Positions 19,652-31,329 of a stretch of DNA of 64,000 bases are shown here, in pieces. Source of the stretch: Deltaproteobacteria bacterium (lineage in GTDB: Bacteria; Myxococcota_A; UBA796; CAJQPC01); contig JADKFE010000001.1 in assembly GCA_016717595.1 (NCBI GenBank), positions 202,627 to 266,626 on the forward strand. The letters are read 5' to 3'. Made by a program: the position numbers and the translations under genes. Positions within the stretch are counted from its first letter, which is position 1. The number at the start of each line of letters is the position of its first letter. The notes under the pieces were generated by a model. The model was given only the letters and a program-made list of their open reading frames with translations. It was not told the origin of the DNA and made no database searches.

Positions 19652-20167
19652 TCAGGCCTCACCCAGCCGCTTCGCCCCGGCGGGCGGGCCCGGCAGCGCA
19701 GGCAGGCCGCTCACCGGGCGCTCAAGCCACGCCTCACCGTCGTGTTGGAACGCCTTCACCTCCGCGACGTGCCCGTCAAACACCGCCACCACCACCTGAG
19801 CGGCGTCGGGGAAGCTGGGCTGGCCAAACGGCGCGGCGGCGGCGATGTCTGTGGCCGAGAGATAGGCCGGGTGCCCGGGGTGCGAGTGAACGATGGCGAG
19901 GAGCGCCTCTCCTTGGGCCTCGGCGGCGTCGATCAGGCGCTGGAGCTTCAATGGGTCCATGGCGTAGGCCGTGCGGGCGTCGCGGGGGTACGCCGCCGGG
20001 TCCATCGTGTGCAGTCGGCCCTGAAGGTTGGGCATGGGCACAAACCGGGCGGCGTGGGGATCTGACACAGAGCCCAAGACCACGCCGCAGCCCTCCTCGG
20101 GGAAGCAGGAGATCAGGTGGTTGAACAGCTCGGCGAGGGCGGGGGAGGGCAGGTGCAGCGGGCGCAT
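19652..20167 (-). CDS. JAMM/MPN+ metalloprotease-like protein (Mov34 family)
   Basis: ATG 20167 is preceded by AGGAG and gives 171 residues. The JAMM zinc site is complete: EEGCG near residues 24-28 supplies the glutamate, and IVHSHPGHPAYLSATD supplies the HxH, serine and aspartate. Prokaryotic JAMM proteins cleave isopeptide or peptide bonds, for example in ubiquitin-like or sulfur-carrier systems (the CysO/Mec+ type). No E1-like or sulfur-carrier gene adjoins it, so the substrate is open. The start offered further upstream at 20230 would add an unstructured Pro/Ser-rich stretch and is rejected. Confidence 0.85.
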   Translation of the reverse strand: MRPLHLPSPALAELFNHLISCFPEEGCGVVLGSVSDPHAARFVPMPNLQGRLHTMDPAAYPRDARTAYAMDPLKLQRLIDAAEAQGEALLAIVHSHPGHPAYLSATDIAAAAPFGQPSFPDAAQVVVAVFDGHVAEVKAFQHDGEAWLERPVSGLPALPGPPAGAKRLGEA

Positions 20168-20278
20168 CGGGGCTCCTGAGGGGGTGGAGGAGGCGCCGGG
20201 CGAAGATGCGCGCGGCGGCGTCAGGGTCAAGCCCGGCGCGAGGGGTTACCCTACCCCCGACGATGGCTGAGGTGCCCG

Positions 20279-21190
20279 ATGTTCGCCTGCCCCAAGACCC
20301 GCGCCCCGCTTCAAGACTGGTACTCCCAGGCCGCCGACACGCTCTACCCCGTGCTCGACGGCCTGCCGGTGCTGGTGCCCGACCCCCACCGCTTCTTGAT
20401 GCGCCACGGGCCTTGGGACCCAGGCTATGGCGCGGCGGGAGAGCCCCGCGAGCCCTTGGGCGTGGCCGAGACCGACGCCGTGACGCCGTTTTTGCCCCCG
20501 TCGCGGCTGCCCCTGCGCCCCCTGCTCACCGAGGTGATGCACACCCTTGGCGACCGCGACCCGGAGAGCGTCTGCGCGGCCTGGGCGGCGGAGCGCGCGA
20601 TGAGCGGCCCGGCGGTGGACTGGGGCTGCGGGGTGGGCACGATGAGCTACAAGATGGCGCGGCTGGGCCGAGAGGTCTACGCCTTGGACCGCTCGCTGGA
20701 GGCCGTGAGCTTGGCCCGCGCGCTCCTCACGGGCGGGATCGATGAGCTGTGGGTGCCCACCCACCGCGGCGGCGCCGAGGCCACACGCCCGCCGATCTCT
20801 GTGGTCAACACGCCCACCCACTTCGCCGTGGCCGACGTGCGGCACCCGCCCTTGGCCCCCGGGCGCTTCACCTGGGTTCACCTGGGCATGATCCTCGACG
20901 GCCTGAGCGCCGACGACCAGGTCGACGCCCTCGCCGGCGCCGTCGAGGCCTTGGCGCCGGGCGGGATGTTGACCCTCACGACGGCCTATGACACCGGGCC
21001 GGCCTTGCCCGCCCAGCCCCGGCCCGAGCCTGAGCTGCACGAGGCGCTCACGGCCTTGGGCATGAGCCTGATGGCTGAAGAGGACGACGTGCCGCGGGTG
21101 CGGCGGCGCTTTGACCGGGCGGTGGAGATCACGCTGGTTCACTGCATGGCCTGGCGCAAGGCCGCGGGCACACCGACACGCCGCGCGTGA
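20279..21190 (+). CDS. SAM-dependent methyltransferase with Trm112-like N-terminus
   Basis: ATG 20279 has GAGGTG upstream, and TACCCT lies 26 bases before it. The first residues (FACPKTRAPL, LYPVLDGLPVLVPD) resemble a Trm112/UPF0434 zinc-ribbon-like segment in which a single CP-x-TR motif remains. Class I methyltransferase motif I is VDWGCGVGTMSYKMAR near residues 110-125. The acidic loop is ALDRSLEAVSLA, and motif post-I includes the FTWVHLGMILD strand. The 303 residues fit one domain. The substrate cannot be inferred; this architecture occurs in RNA- and small-molecule methyltransferases. It lies 83 bases upstream of miaB on the same strand, but miaB has its own promoter candidate. Confidence 0.75.
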   Translation: MFACPKTRAPLQDWYSQAADTLYPVLDGLPVLVPDPHRFLMRHGPWDPGYGAAGEPREPLGVAETDAVTPFLPPSRLPLRPLLTEVMHTLGDRDPESVCAAWAAERAMSGPAVDWGCGVGTMSYKMARLGREVYALDRSLEAVSLARALLTGGIDELWVPTHRGGAEATRPPISVVNTPTHFAVADVRHPPLAPGRFTWVHLGMILDGLSADDQVDALAGAVEALAPGGMLTLTTAYDTGPALPAQPRPEPELHEALTALGMSLMAEEDDVPRVRRRFDRAVEITLVHCMAWRKAAGTPTRRA

Positions 21191-21218
21191 ACCCCGCCGC
21201 GTTTGAACCCCACGCTCC

Positions 21219-21247
21219 TTGAACCCCCCTGCGCGGTCGGCTACGTT
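21219..21247 (+). promoter_or_regulatory. Putative sigma-70-type promoter of miaB
   Basis: TTGAAC (21219-21224) and TACGTT (21242-21247) are separated by exactly 17 bases, with the -10-like box 26 bases before the miaB ATG. This is the best paired -35/-10 in the window. Confidence 0.5.
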
Positions 21248-21273
21248 CCGGGGCGATCCCACGGGAGCCCCCG

Positions 21274-22616
21274 ATGAAGCCCGAGCCGCCGAGCGACGCG
21301 CCGCGCAAGGTCTACATGAAGACCTTCGGCTGCCAGATGAACGAGTACGACAGCGGCAAGATGCTGGCCCTGCTCGCGAAGGACGGCTTCACCCCCACTG
21401 AAGACGCTGAGGAGGCCGATCTCATCCTCGTCAACACCTGCTCCGTGCGCGAGAAGCCCGAGCAGAAGCTGCGCTCGTTCATCGGCGAGGTCCGCCACCA
21501 CCGCGCCCGGGGCGCCCGCATCGGCATCGCCGGGTGTATGGCCCAGCACGCCGGAGAGGCGCTGTTTAAGCGCTTTCGTGAGGACGTTGACCTGGTCTTC
21601 GGCCCCGATCAGGTGCCCCGAGTGCGAGAGCTCGTCGAGCGCGCCCAGACCGAGCGTGTGCTCGAGAACCGCTTCATGGACGCCGACGACTACCCCTTCG
21701 TGCGTGAGCTCAGCCCCGAGACGGCGGGCCAGGTGGGCGCCTTCGTCACCATCCAGAAGGGCTGCGACAACAAGTGTACGTTCTGCATCGTGCCCGCGAC
21801 CCGTGGGGTAGAGCTCTCTCGCCCCTCCGCGCAGATCTTGGAGGAGGTCCGGGCGCTCACGGCCCGAGGGGTGCGTGAGGTCACCTTGCTCGGCCAGAAC
21901 GTGAACTCGTATGGCCTCAAGGTCGGCGGTGAGCTGACCTTCGCGCAGCTCCTCTACGCCGTGGCGGCGGTGCCCGGCGTCGATCGGATTCGGTACACCA
22001 CGTCTCACCCCCGGGACATGGGCCTGGACGTGGTGCAGGCCTACCGCGATCTGCCCCAGCTCACCAGCCACCTGCACCTCCCCGTACAGTCCGGCAGCGA
22101 CGCCGTGCTGCGGCGCATGAAACGGTTTTACAAACGCGCGGACTACCTCGCCCTGGTCGATCGCCTCCAGAGCGCCCGGCCCGATCTCAGCCTCACCACC
22201 GACGTCATCGTCGGCTTCCCCGGCGAGACGGACGAAGACTTTGAGGAGACGATGACGCTTCTGGAGACCGTGCGGTTTGACGGCTCGTTCAGCTTCATGT
22301 ACTCCCCCCGGCCCGAGACCCCGGCGCTCAAGCTGCTCGACGGCGCGGTGCCCGAGTCTGTGATGAAAGCGCGCCTCGCCCGGTTCCAGAAGCGCCAACA
22401 AGAGCTGACCTTAGAGGGCAACAAGCTCATGGAGGGGCAGGTCTACGACGTGCTCATCGAGGGCCCGAGCCGCTGGGATCCGGCGGTGGTCTGCGGCCGC
22501 ACGTCCACGTTTAAGATGATCAACCTCCCCGGTGAGCTTGGCTGGACCGGGCAGACCGTGCCCGTGCGTATCGTGCGCGGCTTCACCAACACCCTTCGCG
22601 GCGAGCGCGCGGCCTG

Positions 22617-22617
<1 letters not shown>
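21274..22617 (+). CDS. miaB: tRNA-2-methylthio-N6-isopentenyladenosine synthase
   Basis: The 447-residue radical-SAM enzyme adds the methylthio group to i6A37 of tRNAs reading UNN codons. The N-terminal UPF0004 domain has its three cluster cysteines at 20 (FGCQMN), 56 (NTCSVRE) and 88 (AGCMAQ). The radical-SAM CxxxCxxC is GCDNKCTFC with cysteines 164, 168 and 171. LLGQNVNSYG and the C-terminal TRAM domain (EGQVYDVLIEG to VRGFTNTLRG) are present. Length and motifs are canonical for MiaB rather than RimO or MtaB. It is coupled to the following ABC-F gene through TGATG. Confidence 0.95.
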
Positions 22618-24494
<1,877 letters not shown>

Positions 24495-24500
24495 GCCGCG

Positions 24501-26744
24501 CTAGCCGCCGAGGGTCTCCGAGCGGGCCTCCGCCAGCTCCCACATCCGAATCCAGGCCTCGGCAGAACGAAACAGAGGCTCTAGATCGGCCTCAGAGGCG
24601 GCGTCGCGGCGGGCGTCCTCCAGAAGCTCTGGCAAGAGCCCGATGTGGATCATGCCCTCGGTGTTAAAATCGACGGCGCGCTCGCCGAGCTGGGGCTGGG
24701 CGAAGGTGACGTCCCCGGCGTACGACTCAAACGGGTAGGTGATGGGGTTGACCTGCTCTGTGCTGCACGCGCCCTCGGCGAAGCGTGGCCCCCGCGATCC
24801 CGCGAAGCCGTTGAGATCAAAGCCCATGGGGGTGCCGGGGTAGCCGCCCTGCGCGGTGATTCGTGCAGCGCTCTCGGTGACGCCACGGACGGAGCTGCCG
24901 GGGTCGGCGGCGTCGTGGCAGCGGCCCAAGCCCACCGTAGAGATGCCGCCCAAGGCGTAGATGCGACCGTCCCAGTGGCGCCCGTGGGTGCCCGCGGCGG
25001 GGTAGTCGTGCTCCTCCAGAAGCTCAAACGCACGTTTGTACGACCAGGCGGGCAGGTGATCGAGCTCGATGATCATGCCCCGGGCCATCATGCCCATCAG
25101 CAGCGCCTCGCCAACGTCGGTGAAGGCGCCGTTCTGGCAGAACTGGCCCTCGGTGGACCCGCCGAGGATCTCCTGCACAAACTCGATCGCCGTGTCGAGA
25201 GGGTCGTCGTGAAAGCCGGTGAAGTCGTGGGGCGGGTCGCTCAGGTACACGTCGCGGGGGAAGTTTAAGGCGGTGAAGCTGATCGCGCCGCCGTCAAAGC
25301 CCCGGGGCATGTCGGGCTCTGGGCAGGAGTCGGTCTTGTTGGTCCAATGACCGCTGTTGAAGAAGTTGCCCAGCTCCAAGAAGTCGCCGGAGCCGTCGCC
25401 GGGGGTGAAGCGGTTGTCGTATTTGTGGTTGGGGAACAGGGCGCGGACGCCGCGCTCATAATATTCGTCGAGCTTCGCCTCGACGTAGGCCTCATCACAG
25501 ACCGGGCCGCCGGGGCGCGGGGTGAGGTGGCAGTCGAAGAGATCCGACGTCTCAATGCCCAACACCACGGCGAGCTTCCCGGCGGCGATGACCTCTCGGG
25601 CCTCGGCGGGGCTCTGAACGATGCGGAACCAGCCTTTGCCCTCTCCGCCGTGCTGGGCGTCGATGTAGCGCTGCATCGCCCAGGTCTCGTCGATGATGCG
25701 GTCTACGGCGGTCATGTCTTCGCAGTCGTACCGGGAGGGCGCGATGCCTTCGCCCACCATAAAGTTGCAGATGATGGCGTTGGTGGTGGCGTGCTGAATC
25801 TCTAGGCGCAGGCCCGCCATCCAGGCGCGCTCTAACCAGCGGTAATACTGTACTTGGTGTGTGGAGCGTTTGACGGCGTTTGGCCAGTCGGGGAAGGTGG
25901 GGTAACCGGCGGTGAGGTGGTTATCGACGCTCAGCTCCCCTTCAACAAGATCCCCGAGCACGGCGGTGAGGTCTCCGGTGCTGTTGCCCGAGCCGTCGTA
26001 GATGTAGCCGAAGAAGTCGTGACGCCCGGCGGGGCCATGAATGGCCTCACAGTCGGGGAGCGCGTGGGGCACGCCCAGGCGGTGAAACGCCGCGCCGTGG
26101 TAGATGCCGCCGCCGAAGGAGAGGTTGGACAGCAGGTGAGAGTGCGCATCGACGATCCCGTACAGTGTGCCGTCGTCAAACGTCGTCTTCGTGATGCTGC
26201 CCGCGGCGTCTAAGGAGAGCTCGGGGAACACCGCGCAGCCCACCGCGGGCTCAAGCGTGATCGCCAGGGCGTCGCCCTCCTCCATGACCAGGCCGTCGCG
26301 GCCCAGCCAGGCGTCGTTTCGGCGGTTGTGGAGCTGGTATCGTTCGCCGCCGCGAGACGAGGGCTCCAGCGCCCACTCACCGCCGGAGATGAACGTCTCG
26401 TCGATGACGCCGCCGACGATTCGTGACAGCTCGGACTGTAAGGCGGGCTCCCGGGTGACAAGCTCGGTGTTGGCGACGAGGTATTGTTCAGCCTCGTCAA
26501 AGAGCAGATAGACGCCGAGGTCGGCGGCCTGAAGGCGGAATCGGGCGGCCTGATCTTCTGCGCCGCGCTCCCAGGTGTAGCTGCCCTCGCCGGGGACCAG
26601 CCAGCGCTTGTCTTGGCGCAGAGAGACACACTGGCCGGACCAGCCCTCGACGTCGAGGCCCTCGACGACGGGCTCACGGTCACATCCGGCGAGCAGGGGG
26701 GTGAGGAGGGCGAGGGTGGGGAGCGTGCGAAGGAGGCTGTGCAT
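24501..26744 (-). CDS. Secreted lipoprotein related to membrane dipeptidase (peptidase M19) / amidohydrolase
   Basis: The start ATG 26744 begins a signal peptide ending LLAGC, so the protein is predicted to be lipid-anchored, with 747 residues in all. A beta-rich N-terminal half is followed by a TIM-barrel metal-dependent hydrolase. YGIVDAHSHLLSNLSFGG has the HxH strand. Later come VVLGIETSDLFDCH, ALFPNHKYDN, and MIIELDHLPAW with TAGTHGRHWDGR near the end. These match the M19 peptidase/amidohydrolase arrangement with likely zinc. Eight or more cysteines suggest disulfides. The natural substrate is not known; dipeptides or lactam-like compounds are possible by family. Confidence 0.65.
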   Translation of the reverse strand: MHSLLRTLPTLALLTPLLAGCDREPVVEGLDVEGWSGQCVSLRQDKRWLVPGEGSYTWERGAEDQAARFRLQAADLGVYLLFDEAEQYLVANTELVTREPALQSELSRIVGGVIDETFISGGEWALEPSSRGGERYQLHNRRNDAWLGRDGLVMEEGDALAITLEPAVGCAVFPELSLDAAGSITKTTFDDGTLYGIVDAHSHLLSNLSFGGGIYHGAAFHRLGVPHALPDCEAIHGPAGRHDFFGYIYDGSGNSTGDLTAVLGDLVEGELSVDNHLTAGYPTFPDWPNAVKRSTHQVQYYRWLERAWMAGLRLEIQHATTNAIICNFMVGEGIAPSRYDCEDMTAVDRIIDETWAMQRYIDAQHGGEGKGWFRIVQSPAEAREVIAAGKLAVVLGIETSDLFDCHLTPRPGGPVCDEAYVEAKLDEYYERGVRALFPNHKYDNRFTPGDGSGDFLELGNFFNSGHWTNKTDSCPEPDMPRGFDGGAISFTALNFPRDVYLSDPPHDFTGFHDDPLDTAIEFVQEILGGSTEGQFCQNGAFTDVGEALLMGMMARGMIIELDHLPAWSYKRAFELLEEHDYPAAGTHGRHWDGRIYALGGISTVGLGRCHDAADPGSSVRGVTESAARITAQGGYPGTPMGFDLNGFAGSRGPRFAEGACSTEQVNPITYPFESYAGDVTFAQPQLGERAVDFNTEGMIHIGLLPELLEDARRDAASEADLEPLFRSAEAWIRMWELAEARSETLGG

Positions 26745-26750
26745 CCCGGC

Positions 26751-26756
26751 ATCATA
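26751..26756 (-). promoter_or_regulatory. Putative -10 element next to the start codon (leaderless type)
   Basis: TATGAT on the minus strand lies six bases upstream of ATG 26744, with no ribosome site between them. This matches the leaderless spacing seen at 6462-6467 and elsewhere. Confidence 0.35.
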
Positions 26757-27009
26757 TCGTGCAAGGCGCGGAGGTGGGCGGCGGCGTGACATGTTCTGCG
26801 CCCCGGCGATCGACCGGATCCGCTCCTCTCAGGCGTGGTTCATGGTGAGCGGGCTGCTGGGGCGCTCATGACGATGTGGCCTTGTGGCACGGCGCTTTGA
26901 GGCTAAAAAGTTGGGCGTAACGCGTCCATGTAAGCGGCGTGTAAGCGTAGAGAAGGCCCGTGGGCCGTTTGAGCGTGAGAACCTGCGCAACAACCCTCAC
27001 GGAGCCGAT

Positions 27010-27663
27010 ATGCACCGCAGCTCGCTCATCTGTCTCATCCCCCTCGCGTTCGCCTTTGGCGGCGACGAGGCCCAGGCCCAAGACCAGGGCACGAGCGTAC
27101 AGCTCGCCTTTGACCTCCCCATCGCCGCCCGCGACCTTCGCCGCGCGGGTGTGCCCGAGCCCGAGGTCAAGATCGTCCTCAGCTCCAGCCGCGACAAGGG
27201 CCTACGCGCGCACGAGGCCGACGCGCTCATTCGTAGCGCCGAGCGTGACGTGAAGGAGCGCGGGCCGGTGGATAACTTCGGCGCCTTCGTTCAGTCCAAG
27301 CTCGATGAGGGCCTTCGGGGCAAAGACCTCGCCGCCGCCATTCACGCCGAGCATGAGGCGCGCGGCAAAGGCCACGGCAAGGGGAATGACGATCACGGCA
27401 AAGACGATGACGATCACGACGACGACGATGACCACGGGAAGGGTCACGATGATCGTGGGAAGGACGATGATCACGGCAAAGACGATGATCACGGCAAGGG
27501 CGGCGATCGTGGCAAAGGCGATGACCGTGGCAAGGACGACGATCACGGCAAGGACGATGATCACGGCAAAGGCGGTGACCACAAGAAGGCCCCAGAGGTG
27601 GGCGGTGGAAAACCCGCGGGCGCTGGCGGCGGCAAGGCCCAGAGCGGCGGGAGCCGTCGATGA
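27010..27663 (+). CDS. Secreted protein with His/Asp/Lys/Gly repeat tail
   Basis: ATG 27010 has a GGAG site and gives 217 residues. A signal peptide (HRSSLICLIPLAFAFGGDEAQA) is followed by a helical domain with three repeats of an acidic/basic helix (DLRRAGVPEPEVKIVL, EADALIRSAE, GFAVQ-type stretch). From about residue 118 to 200 the chain becomes a low-complexity array of DDHGK, DDRGK and GGDRGK units, encoded by repeating GACGATGATCACGGC-like blocks, then a Gly-rich tail. The array alternates His and Asp, so it may bind divalent metals. No family is recognised. It overlaps the next gene by four bases (ATGA). Confidence 0.6.
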   Translation: MHRSSLICLIPLAFAFGGDEAQAQDQGTSVQLAFDLPIAARDLRRAGVPEPEVKIVLSSSRDKGLRAHEADALIRSAERDVKERGPVDNFGAFVQSKLDEGLRGKDLAAAIHAEHEARGKGHGKGNDDHGKDDDDHDDDDDHGKGHDDRGKDDDHGKDDDHGKGGDRGKGDDRGKDDDHGKDDDHGKGGDHKKAPEVGGGKPAGAGGGKAQSGGSRR

Positions 27664-27938
27664 GCCGCCTCACCTCTACGCTCAGCTCTACGCTCAGCAC
27701 AGCGTTCATGGCGCTCTCGTTGTCCCTGCTCCTCGCCTGCGGCGGCGCGACCGAGGCGCCCGCCGCCGATGACGTGTCTCGCGCCGCCCGAGTCGCCCTC
27801 GCGGTTCAGTCTGGCGTGGCCGAGGCTGAGGCCCTCAAGGCCGAGGGCCTCAGCGCGGAGCAGCTCGACGGGATGCTGTATGACATCGCCGCAGATCCGG
27901 CACAGTCAGAGGCCTACGCCACGCTGCTTGGACGTTAG
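27660..27938 (+). CDS. Small hypothetical lipoprotein
   Basis: This 92-residue protein starts at ATG 27660 inside the stop of the upstream repeat protein (ATGA overlap). A signal peptide ends in LLLACGG, a lipobox. The mature part is about 65 residues, mostly helical and acidic (VAEAEALKAEGLSAEQLDGMLYDIAADP). It resembles the helical units of the upstream protein in style, but I cannot show homology by eye. Translational coupling suggests that the two are exported together. Confidence 0.6.
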   Translation: MSRLTSTLSSTLSTAFMALSLSLLLACGGATEAPAADDVSRAARVALAVQSGVAEAEALKAEGLSAEQLDGMLYDIAADPAQSEAYATLLGR

Positions 27939-27950
27939 TGCGTGCGCCGT

Positions 27951-27979
27951 CTCGGGGAGAGGTTAGTCCTCTCCCCGAG
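27951..27979. terminator. Bidirectional hairpin between convergent genes
   Basis: A perfect 12-bp inverted repeat, CTCGGGGAGAGG at 27951-27962 and its complement at 27968-27979, has a five-base loop (TTAGT). The 3' arm also encodes the last four residues of the vWA gene. With no long T-run it may act as an intrinsic or RNase-stabilising hairpin for both strands. Confidence 0.6.
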
Positions 27980-29123
27980 CGGTCACCACGCCCCGCCGCG
28001 CGGCCCACAACGAGAGGTCGTCGCGGCGTAAGGCCGCAGACATCAGCTCGGGGAAAAGATCGGGGGTGCAGCCAAACGCGAAGACGCCATGCTCGGCCAA
28101 GGCCGCGGCGAGCTGGGGGTTGTAGGCCGGGCGGCCCTCGTCGGAGAGCGCGAGGAGCACGATGAGCTGGGCGCCACGTCGCACGATCTCGGCGGCGATG
28201 TCTACGGTGCGCTGGGTGTCTCCGCCGTCGAAGAGATCGGAGATCAACACCACGACGGTGCGCTCGGGGCGCTGGAGCTGGCCCAAGGCGTAGGCCAAGG
28301 CGCGACGGAGATCGGTGCCCCCGCCGAGCTGGGCGGCGAGGAGCAGCTCGACGGGATCGTGAATGTGGTCGGTGAGATCGGCCACCTCGGTGTCAAACGC
28401 CACCCAGCGGGTGTGAACGCTGGAGAGGCCGCCGAGCACCGCCGCGAACACGCTGGCATACACCACAGACGGCGCCATCGACGCGGACTGATCGACGAGC
28501 AGGATCACCTCGTTGAGCCCGGCGCTGCTCCGCGAGCAGCCGATCAGCGTCTCGGCGATGATCGTGCGACGATCGGCCTGAACATGGCGCAGGTTCTTGA
28601 GGATCGTGCGGTGCCAGTCGATCTCCGCGAGGCGGGGCCGGTGTTTGAGGCGCCCCGGCGCGCGGCGGCCGCGCAGGGCGGCGCGTGTGGGCTCGGTGAG
28701 ACGTCGGCGGAGCTGCTCCACCACCCGGCTGATGAGCTGCCGCGCGGCGTCTCGGGCCCGGGCGGGCAAGGCGCCGCGCAGGGTGAGCAGCGTGGCGACG
28801 AGCTGGGGGTCGGGCTCGATGGACTCCAGCAGCTCGGGCTCGGTGAGCAGGCGGGTGAGACGCAGGCGCTCCAAGGCGTCACGCTGCATCACCCGAACGG
28901 CGCTCTGGGGGAAACAGCGGCGAAGATCAGCCAGCCAGCGGTGAACCTTGGGCGAGGCGCTGCCCAGGCCCCCGGCGCGGTCGCTGTCGTAGAGCGCCTC
29001 CAAGGCCCGATCCATCGCCAGCTCATCGTCTGAGAGGGATGGGCTGGGGCCGTCGTTGTCCCCGCCGCCGCCGAGCACGAGGCGCCAGCGGCTCAGCCGA
29101 GGATCGTGTGGGGTGTCGCTCAT
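27963..29123 (-). CDS. vWA (CoxE-like) domain protein of the SWIM/MoxR cluster
   Basis: The 386-residue protein has an Arg-rich helical N-terminal half. A von Willebrand A domain starts near residue 205: LLVDQSASMAP at 210-218 is a DxSxS MIDAS variant (DQSAS), followed by GGGTDLRRAL (T-site) and VLISDLFDGGD. vWA-CoxE proteins pair with MoxR AAA ATPases in metal-insertion or chaperone complexes, for example CoxD/CoxE. Here it is the last gene of a five-gene operon whose MoxR partner lies three genes upstream. The start overlaps the upstream stop by four bases. A strong hairpin overlaps its own stop. Confidence 0.8.
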   Translation of the reverse strand: MSDTPHDPRLSRWRLVLGGGGDNDGPSPSLSDDELAMDRALEALYDSDRAGGLGSASPKVHRWLADLRRCFPQSAVRVMQRDALERLRLTRLLTEPELLESIEPDPQLVATLLTLRGALPARARDAARQLISRVVEQLRRRLTEPTRAALRGRRAPGRLKHRPRLAEIDWHRTILKNLRHVQADRRTIIAETLIGCSRSSAGLNEVILLVDQSASMAPSVVYASVFAAVLGGLSSVHTRWVAFDTEVADLTDHIHDPVELLLAAQLGGGTDLRRALAYALGQLQRPERTVVVLISDLFDGGDTQRTVDIAAEIVRRGAQLIVLLALSDEGRPAYNPQLAAALAEHGVFAFGCTPDLFPELMSAALRRDDLSLWAARRGVVTARGED

Positions 29124-31326
29124 ACACGGGCTCCCAAGATCATGGCGAGGCCGGGCAGCACGAGCCGGGCGCGGTCCTCGTGAATGGGCGGGCCGAGGCG
29201 GGCCTCCGCGCTGGGGGCGAGGCCCAAAGCGCGCACCTTGTCGCCCATCGCCCGGCGCTCGGCGTGGCTAAAATGGGCGAAGGCTCGGCGCGCGACGGGC
29301 AAAAGCGCCCGAAAATCGAGGTCTTGAAGCTCGGAGAGCCACTGATCAAGGGCGGCCCACAGCCCGTCCTGGTGGATGAGCAAGAGCCCGCTCCCGGCGA
29401 GCACCCCCTCCAGCCAGCCCGCCGCGTCCTCCAGTGAGCGCGCGGTGGTGAGGTTCAGCCTCGCGAGGCGCGAGAGCTCGTCGCCCTCCAGGCGCCCCCC
29501 CTCCAACATCAGCCGCGTCGCGCGGCCTCGCAGCCGCCCGTGGGCCTCGTCGTCCTCACACAGTCGTGTCAACGCCGTGGCCCACTCGCCGAGCATCCCC
29601 GCGTCATCCAAGGTGATCAGCGCCAGATGTGCGGCCTCGACGCTCTCACACAGACGCTCGGCGGCGAGGGCGTCAATTCCCCGGCACGCCGCGGGCAGCC
29701 CCACGACGGCGCGCTCAAACAGGGCGAGCAGGACCGGCCGCACCCGCTCGGCGGGGGTGGCGCGCACGTCCCCGTAGCGGGTGATCTGGGCCAAGGGGCC
29801 GAGGCAGCGCAGCAGGTGAGACAGATCGGTGGAGAGCGCGGCCCGGGAGGAGAGGGCGGTGAGCAGGGATCTACGGCCTCGGGCAGATCCGCGAGCAGCA
29901 CCTCATCCAGAAGCTCGGTGAGCGCGGGCAACTCCAAGTTGGCCTGGCAGCGGGCGATGGCCTTGGCCCCGGCGGCGGCGGCGACCGTGTTTCCAAACGG
30001 CGCCGCCTCAATGAGACGTAGGGGCATGTCCAGGCGCCAACGGAGACGCCAGACCTCGGCGAAGCTGCCGCGCTCTCGGCCGGTCTGGTCGCGGGGCTCT
30101 CCCCACGGCGCGCCGAGGAGGTTGAGGCGGCGCAAGAGCGCGCTGCGGGCGCGGCCGAGCTCGTCGCGCAGATCGAGGGTGAGATCGGGCGGGTGCTCGG
30201 CCTCGCGCAGCGGGCGAAGGCGCAGGCGGGTCACCTGCTGCTCTAGATCGCGCTGAATGGGCATCATCGGCGCCCCAGCCGGGGCTACACCGATGGCCTC
30301 GCCGACCTCCAATGCGCGGCGAAGCTGGGCCATCGGCGCCTCACGCCCGCCGCAGACCGTGGCCTGCAGCGCCTCTTGAAGCTCGGTGAGGCCGGGCGCG
30401 GGGCGACCACGAAGGGCGGCCAAGGCGCGGGCGAGGCGAACGGCCTCGACGGTGTGCCCAGGGGAGACGTCTTGGCCTTTTGTGCGCCATAGCTCGGCGG
30501 CGCGGCCCACCCAACGAATGTCTCTGTCCACCGCGTGCTCAAAGAGGTGTTTGTACCAGCCCGGCGCCTTCACCCCGGCGCCATAGCCGCTCTGTAGCGC
30601 GAGCTTGCCTTCGCTCCACGGCACCCAGGTACACTCCACCTTCACCTTGGGCAGGCCCTTGAGGCGCTGGTCGTCTTCACGGCGGGCGGCGTCGTTCATG
30701 ATCGCCGGGGCGTGCCATGCGCCACAGACGACGGCGACACGCTTGGCGCCCTCCTTCTGTGTCTCACGCACCACCCGGCGCATCCAGGCCTCACGCTGGG
30801 CCTCTCGGGGGGACGCCGGGATGAGATCGTGCTCACGAAGGGCCGACATCGCCACAAACACCGCGTCAAACAGCCCCTCGTCGGTCTCCCGGGACTCAAA
30901 GCAGTCCTCCCAGAAGGTGTCGGCGTCGTCGTATCCGGCGGCGGCGGCCAAGGCGGCGAGGCCGTCGCTGCGGTCGGCGTCGGCGGGCTGGCCGAGGCGG
31001 TGGCGCTGCGGCAGATCACAGAAGCGGGCGAGGGCGCCACGCCCAAGCGCCCAGCGCAGGGCCACCCACTCCGGCGAATAATGGTGAAAGGGGTACCAGA
31101 CGGCCAAGGATGGGTCTTGGGGCGCGTAGACCATCAGCGCCAGGGGCGGGCGGGCGTCGGCGGCGCCGATCAGCGGGATGAGCTCGTCGGCGTCTGGCGG
31201 GCCCTCGACGAGCACGGCGTCGGGATCATACCGATCCAAGGCCGCGGCCAAGGCCCGGGCGCTGCCGGGGCCGTGGTGGCGCACGCCGAACACACGCACG
31301 CTCGGGGGCTCGCCGTGAACCGTCAC
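29120..31326 (-). CDS. DUF5682 protein (one apparent frameshift)
   Basis: Start GTG 31326 gives VRVFGVRHHGPGSARAL, a signature I associate with DUF5682. It is followed by a helical body, VAVVCGAWHAPAIM and WVPWSEGKLA. Near base 29870 the frame shifts by one: after LLADLPEAVD the chain continues as LLTALSSRAALSTDLSHLL and on to the stop at 29120, for about 735 residues. The His-rich N-terminus (RHHGPGS) and CGAWHAP could bind metal, but no enzyme has been assigned. DUF5682 genes recur next to a MoxR ATPase, a vWA protein, DUF5691 and a SWIM protein; all of these are present here. Confidence 0.75.
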
Positions 31327-31329
31327 GGG

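Noticed and set aside
26791..26871. A 26-codon open frame between the M19-like gene and the repeat-protein gene
   Set aside because: There is no ribosome site, no similarity and no context to support translation.
27453..27590. Short direct repeats considered as a CRISPR array
   Set aside because: The units are in-frame codon repeats with no unique spacers, inside a coding sequence.
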